Source: an uncultured Acidimicrobiales bacterium (lineage in GTDB: Bacteria > Actinomycetota > Acidimicrobiia > Acidimicrobiales > SZUA-35). Taken from it: 64,000 bases of DNA. Shown here in pieces: positions 1-8,914 of this stretch; within the stretch, counting starts at the first letter, position 1, and each line of letters opens with the position of its first letter. Location of the stretch: contig CALIFY010000039.1 of NCBI GenBank assembly GCA_938021675.1, positions 1 through 64,000 on the forward strand. The letters are read 5' to 3'. Both the position numbers and the translations under genes were made by a program. The notes under the pieces are model-generated. The model was given only the letters and a program-made list of their open reading frames with translations. It had not been told where the DNA came from and did not search any database.

Positions 1-185
1 TTTGTCTCGCTGAGGATCAACTGTTTGCCAACCGAGACCTCGACAGAGCGAAGTTCGACGATCGTCGCTCGTTTCTCTCGACCGTCGGACACCTCCACCA
101 ACATCTGCCTTTCCGAAGCCGCCGAACGACTGGATCGCACCGCTTCGTCGCCCGCCACGACCGGCCCGGAGCTGCATCCCACCAT
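1..185 (-). CDS. Partial protein of unknown function (C-terminal part outside window)
   Basis: Reading leftward from an ATG at 183-185, one frame stays open for 61 codons and runs off the window edge. The product begins MVGCSSGP and continues with a charged, beta-rich looking stretch (LVEVSDGREKRATIVEL). Third codon positions are mostly G or C, as in the surrounding genes, and an in-frame TGA lies eight codons upstream, which limits the start. The ribosome-binding site is poor: AAGGAA is about 15 nt upstream. I do not recognise the family. The main reasons to call it are the open frame to the edge and the codon bias; the other frames of this stretch have several stops or unlikely compositions. 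Confidence 0.45.
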   Translation of the reverse strand, partial: MVGCSSGPVVAGDEAVRSSRSAASERQMLVEVSDGREKRATIVELRSVEVSVGKQLILSET

Positions 186-519
186 ACCGACTCGTATCGG
201 TTCCTTTCAGCGGAAGCTCGGAACCAACAAGCTGAACCGAAAATGGGTTGAGCTCCATTCACTACAGGCTTCGACTTCGGTGGCCAAGACGGTTTTGACC
301 AAATGATCTCCGTTCGGCATAGAGGCGAGATAACCCCCTAGCGCGAACTTGTTCCGCGCCATACTTACCGGCGATTAACGCTGCGGGGCGAAGTGTTTTC
401 CGAAAAGAGCATCGGTTATGGCCAACATCGGACGCCACCACAACCGGGAACCGGCCGACAAACGAACGTCGAATCCGTTGGCTATGGAATCAGTAGCTCT
501 CGCACGAGAGGATATTTGG
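186..519. other. Intergenic stretch, no gene seen
   Basis: This gap separates the partial left-edge gene from the end of the GH81 gene; both are on the minus strand. No frame with convincing coding bias, no strong hairpin and no RNA gene was recognised. It presumably holds the promoter of the left-edge gene. Confidence 0.4.
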
Positions 520-2943
520 CTATTGCGGCCAGGTGACCCGTTGGACGATACGTTCGCCGGCGTCGACCTCGATGGTGATCGACCGCCCCTGTTGGTCGCG
601 GAAGGTGACCGTGGTCGCAACGCCGGTCGGGTTCACCGCCGTGAGTACCACCTCGGTGCCGGCCGGATCGTCACTGCTGTCAGAAGCGGAACCCTCGAAC
701 GCCATGCCGATCGGGGCGTCAGGCCAGATCGCGGTCGACGGATTGCCGATCGCAGCCAACGACTCCACCCAGTATCGGGAGAACGCTGCGGTGTTGCCTT
801 CCTCATACTCGTCGGCTGCGACATAGGAATCGAGCAGCGCCTTGGCCTCGCCCGGGTCTTCCAAAGCCAGGTCGAGCGCCATCAGGTCAACCCACATATC
901 GGGAACGTTGGGACGAGCACCCTCGGCGTCGGCGAAGCGTTCGACTGCCGACGCCGGGTTGTTGCGGTACATCGAACCGAACGTGAACGGCAGGAGCTGA
1001 ATACCGACCGCAGCGGCCGGATCGGCGCTGAACCAGGTTGCGAAGTCGACCTTGCCATCCCACACGATTCCGGCCGAAGAGTAGCCATAGCCCTCGGGCC
1101 GGGGATTGCGTTCGTCGCCGAGCCAATACATCCGAGCCGATTCCGACTCGATGGTATAGAGGGCGGTGGCCAGCTCGGTCAGACGGGTGTCGCCGGTGAC
1201 CAGTCCCCAGCGAGCGATCGACCACCAGGCATGAACGGCCTCGCTCGACGATTCCTGATTGTTGCCGTCATAGGTGTTGCCGAAACCGCCGGCGTAGGAG
1301 TGTCCGAGGTAGGGGTTGAAGCCCCGCAACGGTGCGATCCCGTCCTTGCCATCCTCGAAGGCTGTTGCTCCACCCACCATGTCAGCGATGAGCAGTTCGA
1401 TCGTCTCGCCGTAGGCGTCGAGCAGATCTGGGTTATGTTCGACCGCCGTCACCGCAGCCTGGAGAAGGTAGCCGTAATGGAAGTGGTGGTCGTTGTAGTC
1501 CTGGCTGCCGAACTCGGCCGGTATGGCGACGATGCCACCCCATGTCGGTTCGTAGGCGAGCCAGTGCTCATCTTCTCCACCCGAGTAGGTAAGCCGGTCG
1601 ATAACCCCTGACGTGACCGCATCGACGAGCGCTGTCGAGTCGGCGCCGACAGCGTTGGCGAGTTCGGCCGTGGTGGCCAGACGACCGAGTTCCTTCGGTC
1701 CGAAGTAGCTTCCGGCTTCGTAGGTAGCGCTGGGAGCGACACCGTTCGCCAGGTCTGCCACCTCGGCCCGCACCTCGGCCGACACGTCGGTTTCGGGAAC
1801 ACCGGGGATGAGGCCGCGGAACGGCGTCGTCGTGGTGATCGATGTAGCCCGGGCCAGTTGGAGCGTGCCCCGTGGGGTGGGGAACTCGTAGCCGAGCAGG
1901 TCGGCGTCGGGAAGGTTTTCCCGGTGGTGGGGGAGAAGCGCGACGACCGAAGCGCCTTCCCATGTCAGTTCCTGAATGGCCGAGCCCGTTTCGTAGTTCA
2001 TTCCTACCGACGAGCTGGTAGCGGTTACAGGATTGGCGGCGATCTCGACCGCCAGTTCGGTCCACGCAGCGTCGCCCTCGGCACCTCGGGGTACCGCAAC
2101 CAGGGTGACCGAGGCCCCATCACCGGCGTCAAAGGACGAGCCGTCGTTCGACAGCGTGCCACCTTCGACGAATACGTCCCAGTCGCCTTCGGGTGTGGTG
2201 ACCCGCATGCGGTCACCGCTTGGGTTCGCCGTCGAACCGGCAGCCCACGCCAACGGCCACGTGCCGTTGGACAATTCGATTCGTAGCGCGGGCCAGCCCT
2301 GTACGACCCGGGTCGTTGCCGTACCTTCGGCCAGACTTGCGGTTAGCTCGACTGAGAACGCGTCGAAGTCGCTGACCAACGTTTCGCTTGGTGCGGTGCC
2401 GATGGTGACCGCCGTCAGCCTCGGCGCGATGATCGCTCGTTCGCTGGCGACGAGATCGCCGGGAAGGGCGACCACCATGCCCGTATCATCGATCTGGAAA
2501 ACGAGCGGTTCGGCGAACAGCGGGAGTACCTCATCACCCATCAAGGAGTTGGACCACCATTGATTGGTTGGCACTGCCGTGCCGGCAAGATCACTGGTTC
2601 GTCGGGTCGGGGCTGCGCTCGGGGTGGCATCGCTCGGTATTGGCCCAAAGACCGAGGGCGGACTGTCGAGAATCGGGGTGCCCTGAGTAGCGAGAGCGAT
2701 CAACTCCTGCGGTGACGGCGGCTCTACCGGCGATGGCGGAGTCACTACCTCCGGATCGGAGGGCGCAGTGTCGTTGGGCTCCGATCCTGGCGGAACGCTC
2801 GTCGGCACAGTGACCGCGACGAGTTCAGACTCGTCGTTGGTCGTAGCCGGGATGTCGTCACTGGCGATCACGGCGGAGTACCCAAACAGTAGGGCGAGAA
2901 TCGCCCCGACCGATGCGCCAACCAGTAGTCGACTTACTCTCAT
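520..2943 (-). CDS. Secreted glycoside hydrolase family 81 endo-1,3-beta-glucanase
   Basis: Predicted to cleave internal beta-1,3-glucan linkages (laminarin, curdlan, fungal wall glucan) outside the cell. The 807-residue product starts with a signal peptide or anchor (MRVSRLLVGASVGAILALLFG), then about 110 residues of Pro/Ser/Thr/Glu-rich linker, then the catalytic region. GH81 hallmarks are DHHFHYGYLL near residue 484, with the family's proposed acid Asp, and NQESSSEAVHAWW near residue 564, with the conserved Glu residues. The C-terminus (about the last 50 residues) is beta-rich. The ATG at 2943 has AGTGAG about 8 nt upstream and gives a clean signal peptide; a TTG ten codons earlier is less likely. 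It stands alone with 368 bp upstream. Family assignment is confident; substrate is inferred. Confidence 0.88.
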   Translation of the reverse strand: MRVSRLLVGASVGAILALLFGYSAVIASDDIPATTNDESELVAVTVPTSVPPGSEPNDTAPSDPEVVTPPSPVEPPSPQELIALATQGTPILDSPPSVFGPIPSDATPSAAPTRRTSDLAGTAVPTNQWWSNSLMGDEVLPLFAEPLVFQIDDTGMVVALPGDLVASERAIIAPRLTAVTIGTAPSETLVSDFDAFSVELTASLAEGTATTRVVQGWPALRIELSNGTWPLAWAAGSTANPSGDRMRVTTPEGDWDVFVEGGTLSNDGSSFDAGDGASVTLVAVPRGAEGDAAWTELAVEIAANPVTATSSSVGMNYETGSAIQELTWEGASVVALLPHHRENLPDADLLGYEFPTPRGTLQLARATSITTTTPFRGLIPGVPETDVSAEVRAEVADLANGVAPSATYEAGSYFGPKELGRLATTAELANAVGADSTALVDAVTSGVIDRLTYSGGEDEHWLAYEPTWGGIVAIPAEFGSQDYNDHHFHYGYLLQAAVTAVEHNPDLLDAYGETIELLIADMVGGATAFEDGKDGIAPLRGFNPYLGHSYAGGFGNTYDGNNQESSSEAVHAWWSIARWGLVTGDTRLTELATALYTIESESARMYWLGDERNPRPEGYGYSSAGIVWDGKVDFATWFSADPAAAVGIQLLPFTFGSMYRNNPASAVERFADAEGARPNVPDMWVDLMALDLALEDPGEAKALLDSYVAADEYEEGNTAAFSRYWVESLAAIGNPSTAIWPDAPIGMAFEGSASDSSDDPAGTEVVLTAVNPTGVATTVTFRDQQGRSITIEVDAGERIVQRVTWPQ

Positions 2944-3311
2944 ACACTCGCTCACTTTCGGTAACTCGCACAATGAAGGTCGAACAACTCGACCTCTCCC
3001 GCCATTACTTCAACCGGCACGTACCGGCCCACTCCAACCGCTCGGTAAGAGCGATCTCCGGCCCGCCGCCGGCATGAGATTCTTTTGCCGTCCTCACCAG
3101 ACGTGGCAAGGGCCGTACTGTCACTCGACATCGCCAAAAAGATGGTCGTAGATGCTGGCGTTGCTATTCGATATCGAGCTGGGAGTAATGCCCCGGCCCC
3201 GGAGCCGCACACCATCGCAGGTACCGATCGCGGTAACTGTCAACATCGAGGCCAGTGTTCGAAGAAGATGCAAGCGGACGGGCCGCCAGCCGCTACCACG
3301 AAGTCGGGTAT
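2944..3311. other. Intergenic stretch upstream of the GH81 gene
   Basis: Between two minus-strand genes. On the minus strand a TTGACA hexamer occurs at 3243-3238, but no good -10 follows at 16-18 nt. An open frame at 2952-3215 has an unlikely composition and was not called. I looked for a riboswitch-like fold because of the length and GC-rich arms but could not match a known class. It probably carries the glucanase promoter. Confidence 0.4.
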
Positions 3312-3947
3312 TCAGATCGTTTGGTCGAACTCGGCAAGCAGAGACTCGATTCGTCTAGCTTCTGCGCTATAGGTCCGACCGATTCTTCGATTTACCCAAT
3401 ACAACACAGCAATGACCGGGCCGGCGACGCCGACAAAGATCAGATCTTCGGGAAAGACCCAAAGTTCCTCGCCAGTGCCGACTTGAAACAGGACGATGGC
3501 GACGATGAAGGGCAGAAAGTACCACCAACCGACGGTGCGATAGAGCGTTGCCCGGTGGTTGGTCTGGGCCAATCGGCGAGCTAGTTGATCGCGGACCGCG
3601 GTTCCCCAGCGAAGATCAGCTCGATGATGACGGACCGAGCTGATCGCCAGAAAGCAGCCGACAGCCAGTACCAAGGCCGCAGCGGCCAAGGTGGCTGGTG
3701 GGCGTGCCGAGTCCGGCACTGCGCTGGCGAACACCCCAGCGACAAAGATACTCGGTATGACCTCTCTGGCGTTGAGCCACAGCAACCGTCGTCGGTCTTT
3801 GGCGTGGGCGTCAGCCACAGCGTCGGCCACCGCACCGGAGTCCATCGGAAGGAAGCTGGCGCCGTCTGGCTCACCCTGGTTGGCCCAAGCCTCGGCGATG
3901 GGGTCGGTCGGGTCGAAGCCGCGGTCCGATGGTGTTTGAGAGGTCAT
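3312..3947 (-). CDS. Four-TM membrane protein coupled to an ECF sigma factor
   Basis: A 211-residue protein with about 60 cytoplasmic N-terminal residues (acidic start, then AKDRRRLLWLNARE) followed by four hydrophobic segments near residues 66-80, 85-105, 140-160 and 168-187, and a short charged tail. Its ATG overlaps the stop of the sigma factor gene by 4 nt (ATGA), so it is translationally coupled. Position and topology, a soluble N-terminus followed by membrane helices directly after an ECF sigma gene, fit a membrane-bound anti-sigma factor. However, no HxxxCxxC zinc anti-sigma motif is present, so the role is an inference. It is the last gene of the operon. Confidence 0.7.
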   Translation of the reverse strand: MTSQTPSDRGFDPTDPIAEAWANQGEPDGASFLPMDSGAVADAVADAHAKDRRRLLWLNAREVIPSIFVAGVFASAVPDSARPPATLAAAALVLAVGCFLAISSVRHHRADLRWGTAVRDQLARRLAQTNHRATLYRTVGWWYFLPFIVAIVLFQVGTGEELWVFPEDLIFVGVAGPVIAVLYWVNRRIGRTYSAEARRIESLLAEFDQTI

Positions 3948-4453
3948 CGTGCTTCCTCTAATTGTTCGGTGAGTCGGGTCCTGGCTCGACTGAGTCGAGC
4001 GCCGACGTTGGTCTCGGTCAAACCGGTGATTTCAGCGATCTCGGCATAGCGGTGGCCATCGAGCGACAGCATGATCAACGACCGGTCGATCGGTTTTAGG
4101 GTCCTGATGGCGGCGTAGATTCGGTCGACCAACAGGCTGTCGTCGGCTCGACTGTGGGCCGAGGGTTCGGCTACGTCATCGACATCGAGATGAGGCGCTT
4201 TCGCTGCTCGTTTCCAAGAGATCGCTTCGTTGAGAGCGATCCGCCAGATCCAAGTGGAAGCCTTTGATTCTCCCCGGAACGATCGGATCGACCGCCAGAG
4301 GGCCAGGGTGATGTCTTGGGTGAGGTCGTCGGCATCAACCGGGTCGGTCGTGAAACTTCGGACGATCTTCACTAGTATTCCGCGGTGGTCGACCATCCAC
4401 CCGGCAAACACTTCGCGGTCGTCACGATCGGGATACGGTGCCGGGCGACTCAT
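3944..4453 (-). CDS. RNA polymerase sigma factor, ECF (sigma-70 region 2 and 4)
   Basis: A 169-residue extracytoplasmic-function sigma factor. Region 2 spans roughly residues 20-85, with DADDLTQDITLALWRSI and the promoter-melting stretch FRGESKASTWIWRIALN. Region 4 spans roughly 108-165, with RYAEIAEITGLTETNVGARLSRAR as the -35-binding helix-turn-helix. There is no C-terminal extension. The start ATG overlaps the stop of the upstream serine hydrolase gene by 4 nt, and its own stop overlaps the start of the membrane protein gene by 4 nt, so three genes form one tightly coupled operon. It probably directs transcription of an envelope-stress or autoregulated regulon; no target promoter could be derived here. 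Confidence 0.9.
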   Translation of the reverse strand: MSRPAPYPDRDDREVFAGWMVDHRGILVKIVRSFTTDPVDADDLTQDITLALWRSIRSFRGESKASTWIWRIALNEAISWKRAAKAPHLDVDDVAEPSAHSRADDSLLVDRIYAAIRTLKPIDRSLIMLSLDGHRYAEIAEITGLTETNVGARLSRARTRLTEQLEEAR

Positions 4454-5940
4454 TCTATAAGCTCGATTGCCGAGGCGATAGGCAGGAGAGCGTCGACCAT
4501 GTCGATGGCATCGTCGGGGTTGGCAACGCCGCCTGCGAGTACATAGCGATCGCCGTCGATTCTCTCAAACCACCATGCTCCGGCGACGACGCCAGCTTCG
4601 GATCCACCTTTGAAACGGATCGTCGGCCAACGGTCTCGGTCGAACGGGAGCCCGCCACCCGGGTTGATCTCGAGGATCGAGGCCAGCGGCTCCAAGCCCG
4701 GGATATCGGCCAGCTCGCTGAGATGAACAAGGGTTCGACAAAGATCCTCGGCTGTCGCGAACCACTCGATATCGAGGTCTCGTGGCTGGTCGATCGTCAG
4801 TCCGTCGACGTTCACACTCCCAGTCACGTCCTCAACCGCCGTTTCAGACCGTGTCCAAGCGAATACCGCCTCGTCGAGATCGGCCAACATCGCTCGTCGT
4901 CCGTCTTCGTCGAGGGCTCGGTAGTCGGAGGCGTTCGGTGGGTCGGCCACATACTTCAGGGCAAAGAGGTTACCGGTCGACAACATTGGGACGTTGGCAG
5001 CCGGGTCAGCCACACCGATCTGTTTCAGGATTGCCTCGACCGCAGGCCGGCCGAGCCGGTCGAGAAGCATGTCGGTCGCCGTGTTGTCCGAGATCGAGAT
5101 CATGGCCTCGGCCAGTCGCTTGAGCGTAACCTCGGTGCCGGTCTCCAGCTGGTAGATGTCACCAACCGGATTGCTGCGCAGCTCATCGGTTACGGTCATC
5201 GTCTCATCCCAGCTCGCTCGACCTTCGTCGATTTCGACGCCCAGAGCTGCCAACACCCACAGCTTGAACACCGACCCCAACACGATCGGTGAGTCGGTTC
5301 GGATCTCGTGAACCGCCGTGCAGTCACCGCTGGTCACCTCATAGAGGCCGAGCGACGATTGCGGCCCGAGCTGGCTCAGTCTTTCGTCGATAGCGGCGAT
5401 GTCGATCGGGAGCGGAAACTCCAGATCGGTCGGCGTTATCAGCAGTCCTTCGATCAGATTGGGGGCGGCGGGAGCCACCACGATTTCGACGGAGAGGCGA
5501 CGGCCGTCAGCCCCGAGAAGGACTGCCGTTGCCGGGGCGAGGAGACCATCGTCGCCCGGCTCGAAGCGTTCGACAGTGAACGGCGGACCGGCGAGATCTA
5601 GCAGCTGTGGAAAGAACGCAGCGAGCTGATCTGCCGGGACCTCGGCCAGGAACGCCGGACTGAACCGCTCATCGATCTCGGCATCGGTAACTTGGGCGCC
5701 ATCGTTCAGGACGGTAACGATCCAATCGAGCTGTGTCCTGGCGGGCGAGGCGACATCGTCGAACTCCGCGTCGACGGTCGAGGATTCACTGGCGACGATC
5801 GTTGTTGGTGTGGGCTCGCTGGTCGGCGACGGGGGAGCGGCGAGATCACCGCCGTTTGATGTTCCACAGGCGGCGGCCAGGGCCACGATGGCAAACAAGA
5901 CGGGACGCAAGCAACGGGTTCGATCGCCGGTTTCGGCCAT
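4450..5940 (-). CDS. Lipoprotein serine hydrolase of the class A beta-lactamase fold
   Basis: The 496-residue product begins with a signal peptide ending in the lipobox LAAACG, so it is probably a lipid-anchored exported protein. An N-terminal domain (about 50-190) resembles the accessory region seen before such hydrolases. The C-terminal half has the penicillin-recognising enzyme motifs: SVFK near residue 223 (Ser nucleophile and Lys), SDN near 283, and KGG near 443. Members hydrolyse beta-lactams, act as DD-peptidases or have unknown ester or peptide substrates; which applies here is unclear. The ATG at 5940 has GGAGG 8 nt upstream, better than the TTG at 5955. First gene of the operon with the ECF sigma factor and membrane protein, which suggests a role in sensing or remodelling the envelope. 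Confidence 0.8.
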   Translation of the reverse strand: MAETGDRTRCLRPVLFAIVALAAACGTSNGGDLAAPPSPTSEPTPTTIVASESSTVDAEFDDVASPARTQLDWIVTVLNDGAQVTDAEIDERFSPAFLAEVPADQLAAFFPQLLDLAGPPFTVERFEPGDDGLLAPATAVLLGADGRRLSVEIVVAPAAPNLIEGLLITPTDLEFPLPIDIAAIDERLSQLGPQSSLGLYEVTSGDCTAVHEIRTDSPIVLGSVFKLWVLAALGVEIDEGRASWDETMTVTDELRSNPVGDIYQLETGTEVTLKRLAEAMISISDNTATDMLLDRLGRPAVEAILKQIGVADPAANVPMLSTGNLFALKYVADPPNASDYRALDEDGRRAMLADLDEAVFAWTRSETAVEDVTGSVNVDGLTIDQPRDLDIEWFATAEDLCRTLVHLSELADIPGLEPLASILEINPGGGLPFDRDRWPTIRFKGGSEAGVVAGAWWFERIDGDRYVLAGGVANPDDAIDMVDALLPIASAIELIE

Positions 5941-6067
5941 GGGGGAGTCCTCCAAGTCGTTTCAACTGATCAGACGAGGACGAGACAGCGTTCCTTACAC
6001 CCGAGACCCGATTTTCTTGCCAGGAAGCAAGATCACACTGCAAAACGCTGTTCCGGCGGGCGTTGAG

Positions 6068-6628
6068 TCAGCGTTTGCCGACCAGGGAGAGACCATCGGA
6101 CCACCCAGCCTTCTTCATCTCTCGGGAGAACCCCGGTCGGGTGGCCAGCTCCTGATAGAGGGTAAGATCCTGTTTCATCGTCTCGGGCCACGGTGTCGCC
6201 GGATCATTCCATGAGCGCCATGCTGCCACTGCTCTTCGCACCGCGTCGTTGTCCTCGTAGTTTCCCTTGAGGAGGTTACATCTGCGACATGAGGTGGCAA
6301 GATTCGAATCTTCATGACCGCCACCGCTGGATCTCGGCACTATGTGATCGATCTGCGCCACTTTGGTTGGATCGGTCATTCCTTGCCACACCTCACCTCC
6401 GCAAAGGTGGCAACGCCAGCTGTCGCGCTCGTAAATACTCCACTTGACTCCAGGGATTTCCCACCGCTCGCGTTTGGCACCAGCGGTGGTGCCGACCAGT
6501 CGATCCGGTGGCGGATATCGACCCGGTTGGCGGGGTGGTGAACGAAAGGCGTCGAGAGCGATCAGAGCCCAAGATGTCCCGGCGATGATGGCCAGGATGA
6601 TCGCTGCCACTACCAGCGCACTGTACAT
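6068..6628 (-). CDS. Membrane-anchored HNH endonuclease-like protein
   Basis: The 186-residue product starts with one strong transmembrane helix (about residues 4-25), then a Pro-rich linker, then an HNH domain. The zinc knuckle CxxC is at 73/76, the catalytic region reads DHIVPRSSGG with His95, Asn109 follows, and a second CxxC lies at 114/117, after which NLLKGN completes the beta-beta-alpha-metal fold. All metal and catalytic positions expected for an HNH nuclease are present. HNH domains are found in restriction enzymes, homing nucleases and repair proteins. An N-terminal membrane anchor is unusual and places the domain at the membrane, probably cytoplasmic side if the charged linker obeys the positive-inside rule. 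It stands alone, codirectional with its neighbours. Function unknown. Confidence 0.8.
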   Translation of the reverse strand: MYSALVVAAIILAIIAGTSWALIALDAFRSPPRQPGRYPPPDRLVGTTAGAKRERWEIPGVKWSIYERDSWRCHLCGGEVWQGMTDPTKVAQIDHIVPRSSGGGHEDSNLATSCRRCNLLKGNYEDNDAVRRAVAAWRSWNDPATPWPETMKQDLTLYQELATRPGFSREMKKAGWSDGLSLVGKR

Positions 6629-6781
6629 CTACCTATCATCGCGCCGATGTATAGAATTATCGACCCTGTCGCTTGGCTCTTTTGCTCCGAATTTTTAGAT
6701 TGCCATACTGGCAATAATGCGAGGGGCAATCCCGCTGGCCCCACCGTTGCCGAGAGCTAGCCGGTCAACAGGTATCGGTGC

Positions 6782-7627
6782 TCACTTTGAGCCGTCAATA
6801 ACTTGGTCAAGAATATCATGGAGAGGTATATCGGTTGCCGCATGGGCAGGCCTTGCAACATATAGCTCTGCACTGTGCTGTCCGTTTTCTTCGATTTCGG
6901 ATGGAGTGAGGCCTTGCGTCGATAGCTGACCAAACACGAAATTTCGTTCCTCACTACTCGAAAAACGACGTTGCGGCACGACGAAATCGTCGACTTTTTC
7001 TGTTACGAGTCCGTGAGAGTCCAGGGTTTCTGCTACTGGCTCAAAGTCAACCCATCGAAGCGAAAGCGCAGCGACCCATGGGGTTTGGTCGAACGCTTGA
7101 AGGATATGGTCGAAGGTGCGATCAGCGATGTAGCCGATCCCGCCAGTGACGGTTACCAGGTCGACATCACTGATCTTCGTTTGATCCTGCTCGGTCAATG
7201 CGCCAGTCTCCAGGTCGGCGGTAATTCCATCGGTCAGCAAACCTGCATCGACCGCATAGTTGACCGCTGCCTCGGAGCTATCGAGGCCGATGACGTTGAC
7301 CGTCTCAGAACGGCGACGATCGGCGTACCAACGCCGATCCCGTTCTAGAAGATCATCGTGGGAGAGAGCACTGGCCTGAGAGTGGTGGGCCTGCACCTCC
7401 TCCAAGGTGACATCGTGGTTGAGAAGCGCTGCGTTCACGCCATAGGAACAACAAAGGTCCAGTACCGTCGGGTCTTCCGAATCAACACGAAGCTCGTCCA
7501 GCAGTGCGTGGAACACCCGACGGCCGTGCTCTGGGATCTCGTAGTCCAAGTTGCCCAGAGTGCGATGATAAGAACCAGGGTCGGGTTCAACGTAAATATT
7601 TTCGAAATCGGCCTTTTGCTTTGTCAT
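6782..7627 (-). CDS. Class I SAM-dependent methyltransferase of unknown substrate
   Basis: A 281-residue protein with a Rossmann methyltransferase core: motif I is VLDLCCSYGVNAALL (about residues 55-69), where the usual glycine-rich loop is CCSYG; an acidic loop follows in NVIGLDSSEAAVNYA; and DLVTVTGGIGYI matches motif IV. The start at 7627 has GAAGGG 4 nt upstream; the frame is open for 68 more codons upstream, but those translate AT-rich sequence and look non-coding. Acceptor unknown. The gene sits in an AT-richer patch (about 6600-7900) compared with both sides, and its flanks contain no other genes, which hints at horizontal acquisition. Confidence 0.75.
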   Translation of the reverse strand: MTKQKADFENIYVEPDPGSYHRTLGNLDYEIPEHGRRVFHALLDELRVDSEDPTVLDLCCSYGVNAALLNHDVTLEEVQAHHSQASALSHDDLLERDRRWYADRRRSETVNVIGLDSSEAAVNYAVDAGLLTDGITADLETGALTEQDQTKISDVDLVTVTGGIGYIADRTFDHILQAFDQTPWVAALSLRWVDFEPVAETLDSHGLVTEKVDDFVVPQRRFSSSEERNFVFGQLSTQGLTPSEIEENGQHSAELYVARPAHAATDIPLHDILDQVIDGSK

Positions 7628-7992
7628 TTTTCCCTTCGGACGTCGAGTCCCATTCACAACTATCGCCAATAGGGCAGGGTTACACTCCACGCGCCGATCA
7701 ATCGCAATGTGTGTGATAGTTGTCACATCGAGAACTGGGTGTTTTAGACGTAACAGAAAATGTTTGTAATCCAGCAAATGACCGATAATTCCTCGTATAT
7801 CTGAGCGATCTAAAACCAGACAAACGAACAAGAAATTGTCGCCACCCGTGGGAGAAGTCTGGGTCGCAGACGAGCGGCGCAGTCAAGATGAACCGGAGGC
7901 TTGGAAAAGCACATCACCAGCTGGTTGAGCCCGGATTCAGGGCCGACCACGGACGCCCTAAGAAGTAGCCCGAGCCGTGATTCTGTGGCCCG
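7628..7992. other. AT-rich intergenic stretch upstream of the methyltransferase
   Basis: 365 bases without a supportable gene, visibly richer in A and T than the rest of the window (runs such as TTTTAGACGTAACAGAAAAT). It probably holds the methyltransferase promoter. No terminal repeats or transposase remnant were recognised. Confidence 0.4.
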
Positions 7993-8406
7993 CTATCCGT
8001 CAGCGGGCTTCGGGGCAGTGCCCGTGACCCGAGCTTCACCACGATGGGCCATCGCCGTTGCCGCCAGCGCCACTACCGATGGCACCAGCTGAGGCAGGCC
8101 GGTGTCGATCCCAACCGTTACCGCGGCCGCGATACCAGCGACTGCCACGAATCCGAGAAAACAGATTGCCACCCGGAACCGCCACAGAGGATCGGTGATA
8201 AATAGCGACCAGACCAAACCCGCCGCAAGGAATAAGTTGTAGACACCCTGGTTGGCCGCAAGATCGACCGTCTCTGGGAACAAGTCTGCGTCGAATGTGG
8301 AGAACACATCCGGACCGACCTCAGTCCAAGCAAAGATCTCGAACCATGCGATGTAGAGGTGCAAGATGGCGATGAGTGCAATCAGAACTCGCGAGAGCAA
8401 CTTCAT
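7993..8406 (-). CDS. DUF1304 family small membrane protein
   Basis: A 137-residue integral membrane protein with four predicted helices. The DUF1304 pattern is clear: an N-terminal helix ending HLYIAWFEIFAW, then the conserved block ANQGVYNLFLAAGLVWSL around residues 52-69, then two further helices. The biochemical role of the family is not established. The start ATG at 8406 has TAGTGT 5 nt upstream and no good Shine-Dalgarno sequence. It lies alone between the methyltransferase gene and a small plus-strand gene. Confidence 0.8.
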   Translation of the reverse strand: MKLLSRVLIALIAILHLYIAWFEIFAWTEVGPDVFSTFDADLFPETVDLAANQGVYNLFLAAGLVWSLFITDPLWRFRVAICFLGFVAVAGIAAAVTVGIDTGLPQLVPSVVALAATAMAHRGEARVTGTAPKPADG

Positions 8407-8659
8407 TCGTTGACACTAGCTCCGAAGTGCGGCGATTGACGCCACCGAGCCGACCAGAGCACACGCCGTTTGTCGGTTTCTGCCACCGTCTGTCCCGACA
8501 CTTAGTCGTTCGGGTACGCAGATGAAGCGGTGAGCCTATGCAATGCGACCGTAGGTGTGAGCCCTTTCGTTCCGCCATTTTTGAGCGCGTAGCAAAAGCC
8601 TAGGAAATGCGTCTCTCCGTATCTGGCGGGTAAGCACCATCGACGCAAAACTGTTGCCG

Positions 8660-8914
8660 ATGAGTCGACTAGAAATATCTGGCACCGCATTCACTGTCGA
8701 TACGACCGTCGAAGATGATGACCGTGTCCGTCTTCAGATTGGCACCGGCTCAGAGTCCGTCACCCTCGAAGGTTCGCGGTTTTATGTGCATCGCCTGATC
8801 ATCGAGGCCGATCGCCAGCTGGGGCGTTTCCACCGCCGCTGCCTTCAACAACCGTCTCGTATCCAGAGCGCTCCCGAAAGCTCAAGCCTTCCTTCCAGAA
8901 CTCCCGGTCAGTAG
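8660..8914 (+). CDS. Small protein of unknown function
   Basis: An 84-residue frame starting MSRLEISG. The first 55 residues look like a beta-sandwich or two-layer fold (TVEDDDRVRLQIGTG, then VTLEGSRFYVHRLIIEADRQL), while the last 25 are Ser/Pro/Arg-rich and likely disordered. Support for it being real comes from codon bias and from a strong hairpin terminator that starts just before its stop codon. No family was recognised. Confidence 0.5.
   Translation: MSRLEISGTAFTVDTTVEDDDRVRLQIGTGSESVTLEGSRFYVHRLIIEADRQLGRFHRRCLQQPSRIQSAPESSSLPSRTPGQ

Noticed and set aside
418-1611. Long plus-strand frame opposite the GH81 gene
   Set aside because: It is antisense to a gene with clear GH81 motifs; its composition (Arg/Gly/Val-rich, no fold) is typical of a shadow frame in GC-rich DNA.
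2952-3215. Minus-strand 87-codon frame upstream of GH81
   Set aside because: It overlaps the GH81 start, has an unlikely composition and no ribosome-binding site.
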